25,048 nucleotides of DNA. Source: a virus. A program made the translations under genes and the position numbers. This document shows, piece after piece, positions 14,925 to 23,361 of this stretch; the stretch's first letter is position 1; each line of letters starts with the position of its first letter. Under the pieces are notes generated by a model. The model saw nothing but the letters and a program-made list of their open reading frames with translations. It searched no databases and was not told the DNA's origin. The DNA lies in the IMG/VR virus record IMGVR_UViG_3300032157_000044, positions 1 through 25,048 of that record; one strand, given 5' to 3'.

Positions 14925-15635
14925 TCAGCCTCCGTACCCAGTCTCTGGGATGTTGGTCCAGCTGATGTAGAGGTTGCGGCAGATACCGGTCAGGTCAATG
15001 ACCCGCGCACCCTGATTCTGTGCCTTGACGGCTGCCAACATGAAATTAAACTCATCCTGTAGGATGGTAGTGTCGAAGCCTTTCTGGCCCCAGAGCTTCA
15101 CCTTCAGACCGCAAATGAGCAGGCGCTCGTCAAACAGGGGGATATCACCTGTTTTTGTTATGGACGATTTGGGGTCGTTTGGAGGGTCCTGGTCAATCAC
15201 CCAGTTTTTACTGATGTAGTACATCGCGAACTCTTCCCCCACACCTGGGACGGGGAAGACGGTGTACTTGTTACCGAGGATGCGGTAGCGGAAGTAGACG
15301 CCAACACTGACGATTCCGTACTGGGTCCAACTCCATACCTGCGCGCTATCAGGCCCCATCATGGGGCGGCGGTTGTTCACGGCCCACTGGGTCTGGTTAA
15401 CCTGACGGCCAAAGTCAGCAGGCATGTCGAACTGGTCAGCGATGCCATCACCAACAAAGCCCATTGTCTTCTCAAGGAATTGCCAGTCGTGGACGCGAAC
15501 CAGCTCCTGTCCCAGCGCGTTAAGAAGGGACAGGGACTGTGAGCCTAACGTGTCGCCAGTTGCACCACTGAGCGACACGGTCGGCAGACCAAGCTCATGG
15601 CAGGCCGCGTTGATGATTTCGATTGCAGTTGCCAT
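14925..15635 (-). CDS. Head-to-tail adaptor (P22 gp4-like tail accessory factor)
   Basis: 236 residues from ATG 15635, preceded by GGAGGTATC. An upstream in-frame start (15653) has no ribosome site. The helical N-terminus (AIEIINAACHELGLPTVSL, LSLLNALGQELVRVHDWQFL) and the later FDERLLICGLKVKLWGQKGF match the pattern of adaptor proteins that dock below the portal ring in short-tailed phages. It is placed between the head genes and the tail hub, as in P22 (gp4 before gp10). Its role would be sealing the filled head and binding the tail. Confidence 0.65.
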   Translation of the reverse strand: MATAIEIINAACHELGLPTVSLSGATGDTLGSQSLSLLNALGQELVRVHDWQFLEKTMGFVGDGIADQFDMPADFGRQVNQTQWAVNNRRPMMGPDSAQVWSWTQYGIVSVGVYFRYRILGNKYTVFPVPGVGEEFAMYYISKNWVIDQDPPNDPKSSITKTGDIPLFDERLLICGLKVKLWGQKGFDTTILQDEFNFMLAAVKAQNQGARVIDLTGICRNLYISWTNIPETGYGG

Positions 15636-15698
15636 GATACCTCCGTAAATCAACCCAGCTACCGGGTGCCTGCCTCACTGGGCCGTAGGGAAGACCCC

Positions 15699-16262
15699 TT
15701 AACCTTTCGCTGGAACTGGCGTTTTAGCCTGATTGGTCGCAGCATTCTGTGCCTTCAGAGCATCCAGTTCAGCACGAAGGCCTTCAATTTCGGATGCCAT
15801 CGCTGTGAAGGGGGCTGCTTCGTTGGCTTGCTTGAGCCAGAGACCCGCCTTGCGCTTGAGTTCGTACATGCCTGGAACGTTGCAGGCTGCGTCGTTGAGT
15901 TCAGCCAGTTGCTCCAGAGTGCGAACTTTGCGATAAAGCAGTTCATCAACTTGCGACCGTGTGATCCATGGCACTTCGGTGAGGGGTGTCCCCACCAATT
16001 GCTCCTGATCGCCAGCCTTGAAGCGTTCGTACTGGGGGCGAAAGCGATACCGTTCTACGTCACTCGCTGGTTTGCGAATGATATTGTTCGCATTGCCAGC
16101 TGCCAGGATTTCGATGTATTCCTTATCAACATAAATCGGACGTCCGGCCGCAGCACTCTGCACGGGGTCTTCCTTGGACACCCAATAGAAGCGAGCATAG
16201 ACACCATTGTTGTTGTTAGGATCTTCGAAGTCCTTTACATCAAATTCGAATGAGTCGCGCAT
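15699..16262 (-). CDS. Head-associated protein of unknown function (187 aa)
   Basis: 187 residues starting at ATG 16262 behind AGGTG. It begins with an acidic strand-rich part (FEFDVKDFEDPNNNNGVYAR, PIYVDKEYIEIL), then a helical central domain (DELLYRKVRTLEQLAELN) and a coiled-coil (IEGLRAELDALKAQNA) before a Pro/Lys tail. I do not recognise the family. The location, after the capsid genes and before the adaptor, suggests a head completion or minor capsid role. A UUCG-loop hairpin separates it from the previous gene. Confidence 0.6.
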   Translation of the reverse strand: MRDSFEFDVKDFEDPNNNNGVYARFYWVSKEDPVQSAAAGRPIYVDKEYIEILAAGNANNIIRKPASDVERYRFRPQYERFKAGDQEQLVGTPLTEVPWITRSQVDELLYRKVRTLEQLAELNDAACNVPGMYELKRKAGLWLKQANEAAPFTAMASEIEGLRAELDALKAQNAATNQAKTPVPAKG

Positions 16263-16282
16263 TTTGGCACCTGTTAGAAACG

Positions 16283-16298
16283 GCCCCCCGAAGGGGGC
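16283..16298 (-). terminator. UUCG-capped hairpin after the capsid-associated gene
   Basis: On the - strand GCCCCC-TTCG-GGGGGC forms a 6-bp all-GC stem with the extra-stable UUCG tetraloop, followed by CGTTTCT. It lies 7 nt after the stop of the 199-residue gene. It could partly terminate transcription from the capsid promoter or protect capsid mRNA 3' ends, keeping capsid products above those of downstream genes. Confidence 0.55.
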
Positions 16299-16304
16299 TC
16301 ATTA

Positions 16305-16904
16305 TTAGACTGGAGCTGCGGAAGCCGCAGTGTTGCTACCGAACACCGACTGACCAGTGGTCAGCGCGATGCCAGAGCGGTTTGTGAAGCCAGCTTCTAC
16401 AGCAGCGCCGGGGGCGACTGCTCCAGTAGCTGTGACCATCTTGATGCCGAAGCCGGTAAAGGCTGGGCCTGCGCCTGCATCACGGCTTGCGCCGTTACCG
16501 AAGGCTGCGATAGGGGACATGCTCCACATGTTATCAAGGGCAATGCCGTTGATAGCAGGAAAGGAACGGCCACCACCGATGTAGAGCATCCGTGCGTCAG
16601 TTGCTGGAGTCACACCGTCGGGGAAAGTCTCACCGGGAGTGTAGTTGTCGGTAAAACTTGCCGCGCTGATAGAAGCTGGCGCAGTTGGGCCGATGATTGG
16701 TGGCGAGCCGAAGCCGATGCCAGTGCTCAACGCCCCGGTAGAGTAGTTGGTTGGATCCGCCACGAGCAGCTGAGTGGTCGGATGGTACGACTTGGCGTCA
16801 AACGGCGAGCCTTTCGGGCCGCTCATGGGATCCATGATGACGAACAGGCCGGTAGAGGGATTGCCAGCGGGGACCGCTGGGCTACCCATGTTCAGTGCTG
16901 GCAT
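16305..16904 (-). CDS. Gly/Ala/Pro-rich capsid-associated protein, possible decoration protein
   Basis: 199 residues from ATG 16904, chosen because AGGAGG precedes it by 5 nt. The open frame extends upstream to 16961 but those residues overlap the capsid gene. The protein is rich in Gly, Ala, Pro, Thr and Ser with few charges (GSPPIIGPTAPASISAASF, FTGFGIKMVTATGAVAPGAA), so it is beta and non-enzymatic. A small abundant-type protein straight after the major capsid gene is often a head decoration or cement protein. That is inference and I do not recognise the family. Confidence 0.6.
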   Translation of the reverse strand: MPALNMGSPAVPAGNPSTGLFVIMDPMSGPKGSPFDAKSYHPTTQLLVADPTNYSTGALSTGIGFGSPPIIGPTAPASISAASFTDNYTPGETFPDGVTPATDARMLYIGGGRSFPAINGIALDNMWSMSPIAAFGNGASRDAGAGPAFTGFGIKMVTATGAVAPGAAVEAGFTNRSGIALTTGQSVFGSNTAASAAPV

Positions 16905-16918
16905 GATACCTCCTAGGC

Positions 16919-16935
16919 GGGCCAGTCCTTGGCCC
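16919..16935 (-). terminator. Small hairpin behind the major capsid gene
   Basis: GGGCCA (16919-16924) and TGGCCC (16930-16935) form a 6-bp stem with a 5-nt loop in the 40-nt gap between the major capsid stop and the next start. There is no T-tract. It is more likely an mRNA stabiliser than a terminator. Confidence 0.3.
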
Positions 16936-16944
16936 ATTAACCGA

Positions 16945-17910
16945 TTATGGGTTGACGTCAAGACGGCCTTGGAACTGGCTGCCAGAGACGGTGAGGTTGC
17001 CAGCCCATGCCAGGATCTGTACTTCAGCGTCCTGGTTGATAGCGTAGCGTTTGTTAGGCGACAAGGACACGAAGTTCCGCGCGCTGTGTGGACGATAGTG
17101 GAGGTATTTGGTGTTCAGGAAGAACGCCGTACCGGTTGGGCAGAAGCCACCGATACCACCGTCGAGCACGAAGTCGCAGTCCATGTACTTGATGGTTGGG
17201 AAGCCGAGAGCGCCTACGTCGGCGTTGGTGAAGCGTTGTTGAGCTTGCAGGGCAGCGACATAAGCCTGCCATACGACGTTGTCCGCCAGGATGATGTCTG
17301 GGCGGTCAGCACCACGTTGCAGCGAGGCCCACAGTGCGTTCATGTCAGCGAACAGTGTGGCAGTGCTCACAGCATTGCGGATCTTGGAGCGCCAGAAGGT
17401 CCAGGTGCCACGGTCAATGCCCCCGTAGACGCCAGTGGTTGGGTCGAGGGGGACAGCAGCGTCCAGGCCCACGATTTGCTTACCGCCGAACGCAGTACCG
17501 TTGGAGTAGAGACCACCGCAGATCAAGTTCTGCATGGTGGATTCGGCTACGTCGATACGAGCGGTCATGAGGTCGATCATTTGTTCTGGGCCAGCGTTCT
17601 GGAGCATTTCCAGACCAGAGATGGTGATCGGGCAAGCAGCTTGTTTGATGTCATACTGCGCAGCGGAAATCACATCTTGCGCAGCGACGGGCAGCAGGTC
17701 GTAACCGCTGTAGAACCCGGCATTGCCGTTTTCAGCGAACGACAATTCCTCGTAAATAAGACGACCACCGCTGAACGGGCGCGAACGACCGCGTTGCTGG
17801 AACTTCATCAGCATGGCGTTGTTTTTGGTGACGTTGTCTGCGACTTTGCGGCTACGCTTTTCGATCGTAGTCGCCATGATGTCTGAGACGTTGGCGTTGG
17901 CAAATGCCAT
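16945..17910 (-). CDS. Major capsid protein (HK97-fold type)
   Basis: 321 residues, ATG 17910, ribosome site GGAGGT 7 nt upstream. The sequence has the organisation of podovirus coat proteins. An N-terminal arm (SDIMATTIEKRSRKVADNV) is followed by a beta-rich E-loop-like region (RPFSGGRLIYEELSFAEN). Then come long helical and strand segments (GPEQMIDLMTARIDVAESTM, DRPDIILADNVVWQAYVAAL) and a C-terminal beta part (YAINQDAEVQILAWAGNLTV). It directly follows the scaffold gene and has its own leader with a promoter-like sequence and a hairpin over the ribosome site. The length is usual for an HK97-fold coat without a fused protease or delta domain. The call rests on gene order and overall look. 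Confidence 0.8.
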   Translation of the reverse strand: MAFANANVSDIMATTIEKRSRKVADNVTKNNAMLMKFQQRGRSRPFSGGRLIYEELSFAENGNAGFYSGYDLLPVAAQDVISAAQYDIKQAACPITISGLEMLQNAGPEQMIDLMTARIDVAESTMQNLICGGLYSNGTAFGGKQIVGLDAAVPLDPTTGVYGGIDRGTWTFWRSKIRNAVSTATLFADMNALWASLQRGADRPDIILADNVVWQAYVAALQAQQRFTNADVGALGFPTIKYMDCDFVLDGGIGGFCPTGTAFFLNTKYLHYRPHSARNFVSLSPNKRYAINQDAEVQILAWAGNLTVSGSQFQGRLDVNP

Positions 17911-17917
17911 GATTGAG

Positions 17918-17963
17918 TACCTCCAAAGTAAAGGGGATTTTGGCCATCTCTACTTTGGAGGTA
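17918..17963 (-). promoter_or_regulatory. 13-bp hairpin sequestering the capsid ribosome binding site
   Basis: TACCTCCAAAGTA (17918-17930) and TACTTTGGAGGTA (17951-17963) are perfect inverted repeats with a 20-nt loop. On the capsid mRNA, the 3' arm contains the Shine-Dalgarno GGAGGT and ends 7 nt before the ATG. If the stem forms, it hides the ribosome site. The 5' arm carries the anti-Shine-Dalgarno sequence ACCTCC. Confidence 0.65.
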
Positions 17964-18012
17964 AGCTCCGTACCGGAAGGGTAAGCTTCGGAACATCGAG
18001 CGGCTACTGAAT

Positions 18013-18041
18013 ACTATAGCACCGCTTCCGTTATATTGCAA
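18013..18041 (-). promoter_or_regulatory. Sigma-70-like promoter for the major capsid gene
   Basis: Read on the - strand, TTGCAA (18041-18036, 4/6) and TATAGT (18018-18013, 5/6) are spaced by 17 bp. The start would be near 18006, giving a leader of about 95 nt that contains the hairpin over the capsid ribosome site. The -35 begins at the last bases upstream of the scaffold stop, in the only long gap of the late operon. Confidence 0.5.
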
Positions 18042-19091
18042 CTAAACTCGTCCAGAAATTGCTGCCATGTACTCTTTACGCACAGTATCGGCCAAATCGT
18101 CTTCTTTAGAGTCATCATCTACCTTGACATCGATCTCTCCCTTGGGCTTAGGGCTCGCCCCCGAGGCAGCCTCCTGCCGTTTCTGGAGATCAGTCTTCTC
18201 TTTCTCCTTGCCTTGGCGCTGTAGGAGCACCTCCCGGACGGCGGGGGTGGCCCAGCAGGCCTCGTCATAAGCTTCTTGCAGAGTTTGGACTGTGCCGCTT
18301 TCGACAAAGGCTGACATCTTACCACGCACGTCCTCGAAGAACTCCTTACCCTGAGCGAAGGCAGCCAACTCATTCTTGATTTGGCGATCCTCGAACTGCT
18401 CACGCCATTGCTTGGCCTCGGCCAGCTCCTGGGCTACCTGAGGGGGGACATAAGCCTGTTGCTGCCCCTGAGGCTTGGTTAGGACCTCAGACCCCACGCT
18501 CTGGTTAATGATGTCACGAAGTGGTACTCCGTACTGGTCAGCGATTCGCAGGATCTCCTGAAACTTCGTTGGGAGATCAGCCCGGCGCAGGATACGCTCA
18601 GAAGCCAGGACGCTGCCGATGTATTGTTCAGGGGCCACGCCATTCTGCCGAGCCTCCTGAATGTATGGGCTGATCCCGCCAATGAATTTCTCCATTGGAG
18701 CGTAATTTTCCTGTAGCTGACGCACACCGACAGCGGACGCCTCTTCACGGCGAATGATCTCCTTGCGGATATCCTCAGGGATGGTGCCCCATTTCTCCCT
18801 GATCGCTGGCGTCCAGCCCCGAGGCGCCTTGTCCTCGGTCAGCAGGTGCTGCTCTTCCTGTTGCTCGCCCTCGGCAGGCGCGGCTTTCTCGCCCTTGGCT
18901 TCGTCCTTTTTACCGTCTGGCTCGAGGCGCGCAGCAGCCTCAGTTTCTGTTTCACCCTCTTTAGCAACGAACTTACCAGTTTCATCGCGCTCACGCTCTG
19001 TGGTGGTTTCTTCTTTATCCGAGGCTTCATCTACCTCGCCCATCGCGGCACGGATATCGTCTTCGATGGTGGTTTCTTTGACTTCACTCAT
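18042..19091 (-). CDS. Scaffolding protein
   Basis: 349 residues from ATG 19091, with AGGTGAAG upstream. A GTG nine bases earlier overlaps this site and is less likely. The protein is highly charged. Residues 1-90 are Glu/Lys/Asp-rich and disordered (ETTTERERDETGKF, EGETETEAAARLEPDGKKD). A central helical domain (WTPAIREKWGTIPEDIRKEI, AQELAEAKQWREQFEDRQIK) follows. The C-terminus is acidic then basic (EIDVKVDDDSKEDDLADTV...RKEY), the coat-binding type of tail in scaffolds. It directly precedes the capsid gene. It would guide procapsid assembly and leave the head before packaging. Overlaps the zinc-ribbon gene by 8 nt. Confidence 0.8.
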   Translation of the reverse strand: MSEVKETTIEDDIRAAMGEVDEASDKEETTTERERDETGKFVAKEGETETEAAARLEPDGKKDEAKGEKAAPAEGEQQEEQHLLTEDKAPRGWTPAIREKWGTIPEDIRKEIIRREEASAVGVRQLQENYAPMEKFIGGISPYIQEARQNGVAPEQYIGSVLASERILRRADLPTKFQEILRIADQYGVPLRDIINQSVGSEVLTKPQGQQQAYVPPQVAQELAEAKQWREQFEDRQIKNELAAFAQGKEFFEDVRGKMSAFVESGTVQTLQEAYDEACWATPAVREVLLQRQGKEKEKTDLQKRQEAASGASPKPKGEIDVKVDDDSKEDDLADTVRKEYMAAISGRV

Positions 19092-19491
19092 CTGCTTCAC
19101 CTATTTGTGGCTTATAGCCACTCTGCACCTGTTGAATGGATTCGACTATGTCAGTAGCGATTTCTTTCTTTATCTGCTCAGGCGTCTTCGGCAGAGGCTT
19201 CCCTAGATTACCGGCGAGAATTTGTTCCTCGTCGTAACCATCAGCAAGGCACACGACCCCATTTCGCTTATTGTGCTCGTCCATGGTGCGCTGCGAACTA
19301 ACTATGGAGCCATCTACTACTGATTTAAAGGCCTCGAACTTCCCTTTAACGAAACCTTTGGGGGCCTGAAGTATAATGAGCTTCAGTTGACCCCCGCAGG
19401 CGGCGCATCCTTGGTCGTGACGGTCAGACACAGCGCAGTGATACTCTTGTATCGTACCGCACTGCTGGCACTCGCCGTCGTATGTAGCCAT
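19084..19491 (-). CDS. FmdB-like zinc-ribbon protein
   Basis: 135 residues. The N-terminus has two CxxC knuckles (YDGECQQCG, C8/C11, and GCAACGG, C29/C32), the pattern of FmdB-type zinc ribbons. The remainder (FVKGKFEAFKSVVDGSIVSS, then EQIKKEIATDIVESIQQVQS) is helical. AAGGGG supplies a ribosome site 5 nt before ATG 19491. Such small zinc-ribbon genes are often found between portal and scaffold in podoviruses, and the function is not known. It could be a minor head or regulatory protein. Confidence 0.65.
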   Translation of the reverse strand: MATYDGECQQCGTIQEYHCAVSDRHDQGCAACGGQLKLIILQAPKGFVKGKFEAFKSVVDGSIVSSQRTMDEHNKRNGVVCLADGYDEEQILAGNLGKPLPKTPEQIKKEIATDIVESIQQVQSGYKPQIGEADE

Positions 19492-19566
19492 GATTACCCC
19501 TTGCGCCCTGAGGCGACGTCAGGTTCATAGACTGGAGGAGCGACAGGTTCTGGCGCCGGTTTTGGC

Positions 19567-21570
19567 TCACTTTTTGGGGTTGGAGTTTGGGTTGCCATTT
19601 GGCTTATCCTTCATCTGTTGGGCTTTGATATCGCCGGCTTCTTTAGCCTGCTCGTTCTTCATTTGGCCAGAAATAGCCTGTTGCTGGATCTTCAGTCCAA
19701 GTTCACGCTCTTTGAACTGCATTTCCTGTTGCTTCATAGCCATTTCCATGGCGAACATCTCCTGTTGATTCTGAAGTTCTTGCCGTTTGACGGCGATATC
19801 GGCCAGAGCCTGTTGCTGCTCTAACTGCATACGTTGTTGAGACTCTTGCGTGCGCAGCCCAGCCTCCATTTGCGCCTTCTGCATCTCCAGTTGACTCTGC
19901 GACTGCATTTTCTGCTGTTCCAGTTGCGATTGCATCTGAGCCTTCTGCTGTTCCAGTTGCATTTTCTGCTCTTCTGGAGTTGGCTTCGGCGGTTCTGGAT
20001 TTGCAGCCTTTGCGACCAGCGCAGCAAGCTGTTGATCGATGATACCCTCGATTTCAGCGGCCCCCTTGAAGCCAGCGACGCTGAATTTAATGACCGCAAA
20101 GAGCAGCGGGCCGAGTTCTGGGGCATTTTCCACCGCTGGGATGGCGCTAGACAGGAATTGGCTGAGATACCCGGTCAACTCCATGCGTTGGCCCTTTTCG
20201 AGCGCCCAGTCGGACTGAGTTAAGCTGTCCGGCTCTACGTCTACCTTGTACTGCGACATCTGGGGGCTGCGCAGGACCTGCACTGCCTTAGGAAGGAGCT
20301 GTTGATCGGGCTCGCTGAAGCTGCCGCAGATCGCCTGGAGCTTCTCGTCACTATAGAGGTTACTTACCAGTGTTGCGAAGATGCGCAGAATGTCACGCAC
20401 GAACTCCGACACGTCGCGCTGGTAGCCATTCATCCTCACAGAGGCGAATTGGGCCTTGATTTCCTGAGCCGAGGCGGTTTCGTACTGGTTTGACGCCCCC
20501 CTCATAATGTCGGCCATGCCAGTCACTTCGTAGAGGGTCTGCTTGACCATCTCGTACTGACCGGCCAGCGCCTGGAACACCGTGACGACCTGCTCTACAG
20601 GATACCAGTCAATCATACCCTTGGCGCCGCCACGTTCTGCGAACATTGCCCAGTTGTCAACAGGAATGAGCTTGTTTTCCTGGCCTTCCAGCATTGACCC
20701 TATCTCAGATGACGCTGCATCGTAACACCCGGCGACCTTGACAGCCCGGGAAATCAGCGACATACGGGCGTACAGGACGTCCAGTTCGTTGTACTGGTCC
20801 TGTGCGAGGTGGTAATCGGTCACAGGCAGGAATGCCGACGTCAGAAGGTTCGCTACAAGGGGGCGCGGGCAGGGGAAGAAGTCCGGCAGCTTGTAGGGGT
20901 CATCAATAGTCTTGATCGGCTTGGCCGCGCCCTTGATTATGTGGAAGACCTTCCGTGTTTTCTTTTCCCAGATCTCGTATACGCAGTATTTTCCCTCGGT
21001 AATCTCCTTGGGAGTGATGTTGTTGTCGTCCTTGATTTTAGAAGCTTCAACAAGGGCAGATTTTCCATAAAGAGCAATGACTTCCTCACCTGTGAAGTTG
21101 TGTATACGTCCAACCCACGGCACTTCCTCCCAGCATCGGGCAGGGCCGTAAATGAAATCTTCCCAGTAGAGAACGTCAGCAAAAATTTCCTCATCCTTGA
21201 ACCGAATCCAGACCTGCCCAATTCCGGGAACAAGTCGATCAAGAATTGCGTACTTGATAGAGCCTTCAAAAGACTTGGCACAATGCACCTCGTACTCTAA
21301 CGCACGTTGGAGGATGAGCGCCGCCACTCGTGCGACGTCATCCTCGTAGTCCCCCTTATGCAGCCGCGAAACATCGGGCTTAGGTAGACTGTTGAAGAGC
21401 GACTCTTTAATGGTGTTGACGTTGGCGTAGAAGATATTAACCCGCTGGAGGCCGATAACCTCATCGTCACGCTTGTCCTGGTACCGAGTGTATACTTTCC
21501 GGCCATGTTCCCTCGCCTTTTCGAAGAATTTCTCGGCCTTGGCGATACGTTTATCCCAGACACTCATCAT
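19567..21570 (-). CDS. Portal protein (P22-like) with long Gln-rich coiled-coil C-terminus
   Basis: 667 residues. The N-terminal 500 have portal features: RVNIFYANVNTIKESLFNSL near residue 45, the DYHLAQDQYNELDVLYARMS stem-type helix, and YEVTGMADIMRGASNQYETA (conserved in many podovirus portals). Residues about 530-640 are almost pure Gln/Met/Glu/Lys heptads (EEQKMQLEQQKAQMQSQLEQ...), matching the coiled-coil barrel of P22-type portals. The start ATG 21570 overlaps the terminase stop (ATGA). It forms the dodecameric DNA channel and packaging motor dock. The extreme 3' end, CCC AAA AAG TGA, can be read into a long +1 frame, so the true C-terminus may extend further (see findings). Confidence 0.85.
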   Translation of the reverse strand: MMSVWDKRIAKAEKFFEKAREHGRKVYTRYQDKRDDEVIGLQRVNIFYANVNTIKESLFNSLPKPDVSRLHKGDYEDDVARVAALILQRALEYEVHCAKSFEGSIKYAILDRLVPGIGQVWIRFKDEEIFADVLYWEDFIYGPARCWEEVPWVGRIHNFTGEEVIALYGKSALVEASKIKDDNNITPKEITEGKYCVYEIWEKKTRKVFHIIKGAAKPIKTIDDPYKLPDFFPCPRPLVANLLTSAFLPVTDYHLAQDQYNELDVLYARMSLISRAVKVAGCYDAASSEIGSMLEGQENKLIPVDNWAMFAERGGAKGMIDWYPVEQVVTVFQALAGQYEMVKQTLYEVTGMADIMRGASNQYETASAQEIKAQFASVRMNGYQRDVSEFVRDILRIFATLVSNLYSDEKLQAICGSFSEPDQQLLPKAVQVLRSPQMSQYKVDVEPDSLTQSDWALEKGQRMELTGYLSQFLSSAIPAVENAPELGPLLFAVIKFSVAGFKGAAEIEGIIDQQLAALVAKAANPEPPKPTPEEQKMQLEQQKAQMQSQLEQQKMQSQSQLEMQKAQMEAGLRTQESQQRMQLEQQQALADIAVKRQELQNQQEMFAMEMAMKQQEMQFKERELGLKIQQQAISGQMKNEQAKEAGDIKAQQMKDKPNGNPNSNPKK

Positions 21571-22949
21571 ATTCTCCCATTTCGGTTGCGGGCGGCTCGC
21601 TCGGCATAGAGTTTATCGAGGTTATAGACGTTTGTAGGTTGTTCGGCCTTCTTAGTGCTCGGTGCTCGGCCCCCGGTGCGGTCGGCCCGCTTCGCAGCGG
21701 CGGGGTTCATCGCCAGGCACAACATCCTCATGGCGTCGGCAGGGTTGGAGGCCCAATCGTGCTTAGGCTTCTCTTTGAACATCCTAAGCTTGTCATCCCA
21801 CTCTCGCTGATAGAGACGCAGAGCGTTGAGACCTACCTCAGCTACGTCCTTGTTGGTGGTGTTGAACTGAATCGTAGGCAAAGTCTTCCGCACAGCCTGG
21901 ATGCCGTCCTGAACACTGAGGTTCGGCACCAGCCTACACTTCATTTGCGCAGCGACCATGAGTTCCATTGTCGATTTGCCCGTTTGAAAGCTTTTGTTCT
22001 TGGCATCGTGGGGCAGGTAGCATTCACCGTAAGCATAGGGTCGATTCCACAGGACCTCAATGACGTCATCAACCGAGTAGCCAGAGACTGTAAAAAAGTC
22101 GATGACTCGTATGGTCTTCCCGTCATATTGGAAGAACCAGATTGATGTATCATCTGAATAGCCGATGTCCCACGCGGTATAGACCAGTCGATCGGGGTCC
22201 CACGGGAAGTCACCGACGTTTCCTTCGCTCTCCAGCTTCTTAAGAAGTTTGCCATAGTACGCCCCCCTGACGGCGGCATTAAAGTCACACTCGAACTCCT
22301 GCGCGAAGGTGTCTTCATCACTCCCGGGCAGAGTCGCCAGCATTGCCAGTTCCTCTTCGTCCAGAATGCCAGATTCGGAGGACTTGAGCATCGATTTGAA
22401 CCAACGCTCGTCGTTCGCAGCTTTATTCCACAGCGTGTGGAAGTGGTTCGGCCCCTTCGGCGTCCCGATAAAGACGCACCACCCTTTCCGGTCGGCCAGT
22501 GTGGGGGCGATAACCTCACCGAAGAGCCGAGGACTCATGTCACCGTACTCGTCCAGAATCACCCCGTCGTTGTACACCCCCCTCAGGCTGTCGGGGTTGT
22601 CTGCTCCGTAGAGCCTAACCGTCGCTCCGTTCTTAAGCAGGACACTGAGTTCGGACTCCATTATCTTTTCAATGACAGGCGCAGCGTAGAGTTTCAAGTA
22701 GTTCCACGCTACGTCCTTAGCCTGCTTGTAGAAGGGCGCGACGTAGCTGTATCGCGGCATGGCCAGTGGGCATTGCAGCGCCTTGTCGATCAAGTCGTTG
22801 ATGCACGCGACGGTCTTACCAGCTCGCCGGTGCCAGACCAGGATAGCGAAGCGCTCCTTCCGAGCATGGAAGGCCATGGCGTGCTCGCGTGGACGGTACG
22901 CCGACTCTACCACTGTCTTGGTCTGGTCAGACCTCCGCGTGTCAGACAT
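21567..22949 (-). CDS. terL: Terminase large subunit (ATPase-nuclease)
   Basis: 460 residues. ATPase domain: Walker A WHRRAGKT (39-46), Walker B VILDEY (130-135, D133 and catalytic E134), and coupling motif IGTP (161-164). Nuclease domain: AWDIGYSDDTSIW (D261 first metal ligand, D267), YLPHDAKNKSF (D315), and a late NPADAMRM acid. It pumps DNA into the procapsid through the portal and cuts the concatemer. The start at 22949 has GAGG 9 nt upstream and overlaps the small-subunit gene by 8 nt. All motifs look intact. Confidence 0.95.
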   Translation of the reverse strand: MSDTRRSDQTKTVVESAYRPREHAMAFHARKERFAILVWHRRAGKTVACINDLIDKALQCPLAMPRYSYVAPFYKQAKDVAWNYLKLYAAPVIEKIMESELSVLLKNGATVRLYGADNPDSLRGVYNDGVILDEYGDMSPRLFGEVIAPTLADRKGWCVFIGTPKGPNHFHTLWNKAANDERWFKSMLKSSESGILDEEELAMLATLPGSDEDTFAQEFECDFNAAVRGAYYGKLLKKLESEGNVGDFPWDPDRLVYTAWDIGYSDDTSIWFFQYDGKTIRVIDFFTVSGYSVDDVIEVLWNRPYAYGECYLPHDAKNKSFQTGKSTMELMVAAQMKCRLVPNLSVQDGIQAVRKTLPTIQFNTTNKDVAEVGLNALRLYQREWDDKLRMFKEKPKHDWASNPADAMRMLCLAMNPAAAKRADRTGGRAPSTKKAEQPTNVYNLDKLYAERAARNRNGRI

Positions 22950-23274
22950 CTGTCACGTCCTCGTCCACCTGGACCCCGCGATTAAGCGGCGACTGCGGGA
23001 CGTTGGACCGATATTCCAGAATCTGCCCTGCGATGGCCGCTCCGGTGTCCTTCGGTGCGAGTTTCATCAGCAAATCAAGGAACTTTCCGTAGTTCTCTTC
23101 CTGGTTGGCCCAGATGGCGAGTCTGGGGACGCCCCCCACCATCTCGAAAGTCTCGATAAACGCTTGCTCGATCTGTTTCCTACTCCAAATCTTCTCTACG
23201 CCCCCCTTCTGGAGGCGGCGACGCTCTCTATCAGAGAGCTGGTTCTGTAGGGCAACGTTGAAGTCTGTGGGCAT
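22942..23274 (-). CDS. Probable terminase small subunit
   Basis: 110 residues with a strong ribosome site (GGGAGGT, 6 nt before ATG 23274). Basic helical N-terminus (LSDRERRRLQKGGVEKIWSR) compatible with DNA binding, helix-rich core (IEQAFIETFEMVGG, NYGKFLDLLMKLAPK) and an acidic C-terminus (VQVDEDVTDV). The size, its place just before terL, and the 8-nt overlap fit a small terminase that recognises the packaging site. I do not see a diagnostic HTH by eye, so this is mostly context. It is the first gene of the late operon. Confidence 0.6.
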   Translation of the reverse strand: MPTDFNVALQNQLSDRERRRLQKGGVEKIWSRKQIEQAFIETFEMVGGVPRLAIWANQEENYGKFLDLLMKLAPKDTGAAIAGQILEYRSNVPQSPLNRGVQVDEDVTDV

Positions 23275-23332
23275 GGGGGCACCTCCCGATTTTATAGAAG
23301 CCTAGCACAAAAAGAGGGGAAAAGCAAGGGGA

Positions 23333-23361
23333 ATCGTAGTTCGCAGTACCTGGACTAGCAA
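23333..23361 (-). promoter_or_regulatory. Weak sigma-70-like alternative promoter before the terminase genes
   Basis: On the - strand TTGCTA (23361-23356, 4/6) and TACGAT (23338-23333, 4/6) are 17 bp apart. It overlaps the -12 part of the sigma-54-like site (TTGCT). It is a competing explanation for late-operon transcription and the weaker of the two matches. Confidence 0.25.

Noticed and set aside
16774-17886. 370-codon + strand open frame opposite the capsid genes
   Set aside because: Antisense to two capsid-region genes with strong ribosome sites. Its openness follows from codon use on the real strand.
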